The position numbers and the translations under genes are program-made. A stretch of DNA of 12,784 bases from assembly GCA_964370375.1 (NCBI GenBank), contig CAYJIX010000059.1, positions 1 to 12,784 on the forward strand, given 5' to 3'. This document shows, piece after piece, positions 9,670 through 12,784 of this stretch. The stretch is from CAYJIX01 sp964370375. Lineage in GTDB: Bacteria > Desulfobacterota > Desulfovibrionia > Desulfovibrionales > Desulfovibrionaceae. The notes beneath the pieces are model-generated. The model was not told the DNA's origin, searched no databases, and was given only the letters and a program-made list of their open reading frames with translations. Positions within the stretch are counted from its first letter, which is position 1; each line of letters begins with the position of its first letter.

Positions 9670-12462
9670 ATGAGCCAGGATTTTTTAGACCCTGAATTGA
9701 TTGCCGACTTTATCGTTGAAGCAAAAGAACATTTGGAAACCATCGAGCCAAACTTACTAGAGCTTGAAAAAGCTCCTGATAACCTAACCTTGCTGAACGA
9801 AATTTTTCGTCCCATGCACTCGTTAAAAGGGGCCTCAGGTTTTTTAGGGCTTAACCAAATCAATATGCTGGCCCACCGTGCAGAAAATGTCATGGATGAA
9901 CTGCGCAAGGGGGACATGACTGTAACCACTGAAATAATGGACGTTATTTTAGCGGCAACAGACCATTTGCGCCAAATGATTGATAACCTTGAAAGCATTG
10001 GCGGGGAAGGCGATGTTAATATCACCCCAACAGTTGCCCTGCTTGATGCCATCATGAGCGGCGAAGCCCTAGCCCCTGCCCAAGATGATAGCCAAAATGC
10101 CGAACAGCCTGCTCAGCAAGAAAATGCAGGACAAGGCCTGTCAGGCGCTGATTGGGTGGCTGCTCAGGAACGAAAAGCTTCGTACGCCCTTACCGCCTTT
10201 GGTGAGGAACACTTAAAAGATTTTATCGATGAAGCTGGCGAAATAACAGAACATCTTAGCAAAGGATTGCTCGACCTTGAGCAAATGTCCGATGACACCT
10301 CTGAAGCTGTCAACAACCTGTTCCGCGATTTTCATAACCTTAAAGGCAACAGCGGTATTATAGGCTTTGGCGAACTTAATACCATCACCCATGAAGCGGA
10401 AACCTTGCTCAACAAGGTACGCCGAGGCGAAATGGACGTTTCCCAAGGGCTTATCGACCTGCTTCTTTTGGTGGTGGATGTTATGGACGCCCTTATTAAG
10501 GGGATTGATCCGGCAACAGGGAACGTAACTGCCTTTGATACGCCCTCGTTGCTTGAACAGTTGCAACAGGCCATTGCAGGTGGAGCCATCCAGTTGCCCG
10601 TGGAATTGCGCCAGCAAGCATCCGCAGAACAAAGCGAAAGTGCGACGTCGGCAAATGTGGACGAAGGTTTGCTTGCAAGCCTGCGCACAAATCAGGACAT
10701 TGTAAAACAGTCCCTTGCAGGTTTATTGGATGACGCAACGCAAAGCGCAAGCGTTGACGCGCTGCACAAATCCCTGCTTGAAATACAAACCATAGTAACA
10801 ACATTAGAGCGCCCCAATATTGCCGTACAAGCAGGGCTTACAGCAGGGCTTGTGGATCAAGGGCGTATTTCAGGCATTGATTTTTCACTTATGGCAGATA
10901 TTTTACGTCAAGAATGTTCCATCCTTGACGATATGTGCGTTGCTTTAACGCAAGCTGACGAACAACCGGAACAAAGCGCAGAACAAGCAGCTCCTGCCCA
11001 AAAAGCAGCTCCTGCCCAAAAAGAAGCTCCTGCCCAAAAAGAAGCTCCTGCGCAAGCCGAAAAAACGGCTCAAGCGCCCGCCGCTGCCAAACCTGCCGCN
11101 NNNNNNNNNNNNNNNNNNNNNNNNNNNNNNNNNNNNNNNNNNNNNNNNNNNNNNNNNNNNNNNNNNNNNNNNNNNNNNNNNNNNNNNNNNNNNNNNNNNG
11201 CCGCTGCCAAACCTGCCGCCGGCAAGCCGGCTGCCGCAAAGCCAGCAGAAGGGGGCGACAGCAAGCCAACTGCAACCATTCGCGTGGACCATGAAAAGCT
11301 TGACAACCTCATGAACCTTATCGGTGAACTTATCATCAACCGTAACAGGTATTCCATGATTGCCAAGGGCCTTGAGGAAATCACCTCGTTAACAGAAGTA
11401 GGCGCTATGGCCCAAGGCCTGACCGAAACAACCTACGCCATGGCCCGTATTTCTGACGAACTGCAAGATACCATTATGAAGGTGCGCATGGTGCCTGTGT
11501 CTTCGGTGTTTTCGCGCTTTCCTCGCCTTGTACGCGATTTGTCGCGTAAAAGCGGCAAAGAAGTGGAACTTATCCTTGAAGGTGAAGACACTGAGCTTGA
11601 TAAAAGCGTTGTGGAAGCCATTGGCGACCCCCTGGTTCACCTTATCCGAAATGCCGTTGACCATGGCGTTGAATCCAAAGAAGCCCGCATGGCAAAAGGC
11701 AAACAAGGCAAAGGCAAAGTCTATTTGCGCGCCTACCATAAAGGCAATTCCGTTGCCATTGAAATTGAAGACGACGGCAACGGCCTTGACCCTGAAAAGT
11801 TACGGGGAATTGCTGTTAAAAAAGGGCTTATGACCGCAGAAGAAGCCAAACTCCTTGATGACAGAGAAGCCCGTGAGCTTATCTTTGCCCCCGGATTTTC
11901 CTCAGCTGAAAAAATCACCGATATTTCAGGCCGAGGCGTGGGCATGGACGTTGTGCGTACCAACATTAAAGCCTTAAAAGGCAGTATCAATATTGTATCA
12001 GAGCTTGGCAAAGGCACCACTTTTATCCTGCTGTTGCCGTTAACCCTAGCCATTATTGACGCGCTCATGGTCACAGTGGATGGGCAAACTTATGCCATCC
12101 CCTTAGATGCCGTGTCTGAAACAACCAAAATTGAAGCAGACCGTTTGACCGACCTTAAAGGACGCAAAGCAGTAACTTTGCGCGGCGAAGTTTTGGGCCT
12201 TGTGGAATTGGCAGAATTGTTCAATTTGACCCAGCCTGAAGAGCGCGAAGTCTTGCCCATTGTCGTACTGCAAAACGGGGACCGCCGCTTAGGACTTGTG
12301 GTGGATAGCCTGCTAGAACGCCAAGAAATCGTTATCAAACCCTTAGGTCTTTACCTTGGGGATGTGCGCGGTATCTCAGGTGCCACCATTATGGGTGATG
12401 GCAGTGTTATCCTTATTTTAGATCCGCACGAAATTTATAGTATGGCCAGCATCAAAAGCTAA
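9670..12462 (+). CDS. cheA: CheA: chemotaxis histidine kinase with two HPt domains (contains an N gap)
   Basis: The reading frame is 930 aa, of which 34 are unknown (477-510). In order: HPt 1 with phospho-acceptor His50 (MHSLKGASG); HPt 2 with His222 (FHNLKGNSG); a helical segment at about 331-430 that lacks an HxxKG motif; an Ala/Pro/Lys/Gln-rich linker (about 435-530) with repeats; dimerisation domain (about 533-605); HATPase with N box HLIRNAVDHGVE (657-668), G1 DDGNGLD (701-707), F-box region FAPGFSS (739-745) and G2 GRGVGMD (754-760); then the CheW-like regulatory domain (about 790-925). CheA autophosphorylates and passes phosphate to CheY and CheB under receptor control. AAGGA lies 9 nt before ATG 9670. 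A classic P2 domain is not recognisable. The frame is the same on both sides of the N run. It is the last gene before a strong terminator. Confidence 0.95.
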   Translation: MSQDFLDPELIADFIVEAKEHLETIEPNLLELEKAPDNLTLLNEIFRPMHSLKGASGFLGLNQINMLAHRAENVMDELRKGDMTVTTEIMDVILAATDHLRQMIDNLESIGGEGDVNITPTVALLDAIMSGEALAPAQDDSQNAEQPAQQENAGQGLSGADWVAAQERKASYALTAFGEEHLKDFIDEAGEITEHLSKGLLDLEQMSDDTSEAVNNLFRDFHNLKGNSGIIGFGELNTITHEAETLLNKVRRGEMDVSQGLIDLLLLVVDVMDALIKGIDPATGNVTAFDTPSLLEQLQQAIAGGAIQLPVELRQQASAEQSESATSANVDEGLLASLRTNQDIVKQSLAGLLDDATQSASVDALHKSLLEIQTIVTTLERPNIAVQAGLTAGLVDQGRISGIDFSLMADILRQECSILDDMCVALTQADEQPEQSAEQAAPAQKAAPAQKEAPAQKEAPAQAEKTAQAPAAAKPAXXXXXXXXXXXXXXXXXXXXXXXXXXXXXXXXXXAAAKPAAGKPAAAKPAEGGDSKPTATIRVDHEKLDNLMNLIGELIINRNRYSMIAKGLEEITSLTEVGAMAQGLTETTYAMARISDELQDTIMKVRMVPVSSVFSRFPRLVRDLSRKSGKEVELILEGEDTELDKSVVEAIGDPLVHLIRNAVDHGVESKEARMAKGKQGKGKVYLRAYHKGNSVAIEIEDDGNGLDPEKLRGIAVKKGLMTAEEAKLLDDREARELIFAPGFSSAEKITDISGRGVGMDVVRTNIKALKGSINIVSELGKGTTFILLLPLTLAIIDALMVTVDGQTYAIPLDAVSETTKIEADRLTDLKGRKAVTLRGEVLGLVELAELFNLTQPEEREVLPIVVLQNGDRRLGLVVDSLLERQEIVIKPLGLYLGDVRGISGATIMGDGSVILILDPHEIYSMASIKS
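10990..11061 (+). repeat. 18-bp in-frame tandem repeat in the CheA linker
   Basis: Four 18-bp units (10990, 11008, 11026, 11044) read GCTCCTGCCCAAAAAGAA with small changes and encode the hexapeptide series APAQKA, APAQKE, APAQKE and APAQAE. The high DNA identity suggests recent expansion by slippage. The array is in frame, so unit number can change without breaking cheA. Confidence 0.9.
11100..11199. other. Assembly gap of 100 Ns inside cheA
   Basis: There are exactly 100 Ns within the Ala/Pro/Lys linker. The 20 bases to the left (11080-11099) are identical to the 20 bases to the right (11200-11219), and both copies are in the same codon register, so removing 120 bp would keep the frame. The true linker length is unknown. 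Confidence 0.9.
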
Positions 12463-12496
12463 CCTGTGCCGTATTGGTACTGAATAGACGTATAGA

Positions 12497-12549
12497 CCAT
12501 ACCCTTGCTCCTATCCTTACCAAAGGAAGGGGCAAGGGTATGGCTTTTT
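12497..12549 (+). terminator. Strong rho-independent terminator ending the chemotaxis operon
   Basis: CCATACCCTTGCTCC (12497-12511) pairs with GGGGCAAGGGTATGG (12529-12543). This 15-bp stem has one G-T pair, and the loop can itself pair as CCTT/AAGG. It is followed by C and T5 (12545-12549). It lies 35 bp after the cheA stop. Confidence 0.9.
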
Positions 12550-12784
12550 GTGCTTTTGTGCTCCATTTTCATGTGCTTGAAAATGTACTTGTGCAGGATA
12601 AAAGGCCCATCTTTGCTCTTTGTATCCGTAACACTCGTTTCTTGTGTATCTCTGCTCTCGATTCCCGTAAGGCTTACAGACTCACCTAACGAGAACGCCT
12701 TTGGCGCCCGCCTAGTCGGAACGGCTATACCACTAGCGTGGTCCCCTTCGGGCAGGAACGGTGCACGTGAATTGCACCTACTCT
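12550..12784. other. No gene recognised; structured, G+C-richer right end
   Basis: From 12550 to about 12660 I see only a 7-bp hairpin (CATTTTC/GAAAATG, 12564-12585). From about 12680 the sequence becomes richer in G+C and has several short hairpins: CGCC-TTT-GGCG, CCAC-TAGC-GTGG (12730-12741), CC-TTCG-GG (12745-12752) and GGTGCA/TGCACC (12760-12778). GGAACGG occurs twice (12718, 12755). It does not fold as a tRNA by eye and matches no rRNA I know. One plus frame stays open to the window edge but has no credible start. Confidence 0.5.

Noticed and set aside
10213..10804. Minus-strand open frames within cheA
   Set aside because: They are shadows of the CheA reading frame, which has unmistakable domain motifs.
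12474..12689. 71-residue plus-strand open frame after cheA
   Set aside because: It begins inside the region of the operon terminator hairpin, has no ribosome-binding site, and its composition does not look like a protein.
12690..12784. tRNA or rRNA at the right edge
   Set aside because: No acceptor stem, T-loop GTTCGA motif or known rRNA sequence could be placed on either strand.

Overview
The window holds a chemotaxis operon from a Gram-negative bacterium, most likely a sulfate-reducer-type Desulfobacterota (Desulfovibrionaceae-like). The lineage call is an inference. It rests on the gene order cheB - HEAT-repeat gene - cheR - parA - cheW - cheY - cheA, which I recall (unverified) from Desulfovibrio genomes, on the tandem-HPt CheA, and on moderate G+C with TTG/GTG starts. 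The sequence is a draft assembly with two runs of exactly 100 Ns (1115-1214 and 11100-11199). Both runs are flanked by identical sequence, so both look like scaffolding joins rather than measured gaps.

Left part (1-2476). A RimI-type N-acetyltransferase (minus) and a Nudix-fold protein with a degenerate Nudix box (plus) are divergent, and their 5' ends overlap by about 15 bp. After the Nudix gene comes a 14-bp tandem repeat that decays with distance, interrupted by the first N run, then a plausible terminator. A minus-strand gene for a protein of two GAF domains with no output domain follows.

Intergenic region (2477-3031). This 555-bp A+T-rich stretch holds three terminator-like hairpins in different orientations, two perfect TTGACA boxes, a sigma-54-like element and a perfect TATAAT. 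It probably carries the promoters of both flanking genes and may encode a small RNA.

Operon (3032-12462). All seven genes are on the plus strand and tightly packed through cheW. CheB (methylesterase) and CheR (methyltransferase) form the receptor-adaptation pair. CheA is the histidine kinase, with two HPt domains. CheY is the single-domain output regulator. A ParA-family ATPase overlaps by 7 bp a CheW-domain protein that carries a roughly 230-residue acidic, Ala/Pro-rich N-terminal extension. This pair resembles the ParC/ParP polar-localisation pair of Vibrio chemotaxis arrays. A large HEAT-repeat protein of unknown role sits between cheB and cheR. No receptor, CheZ, CheC, CheD or CheX is present. 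A strong 15-bp-stem terminator follows cheA.

Right end (12550-12784). I see no convincing gene. The last ~110 bp are G+C-richer and full of short hairpins, and may be the edge of a repeated or structured element that continues past the window.
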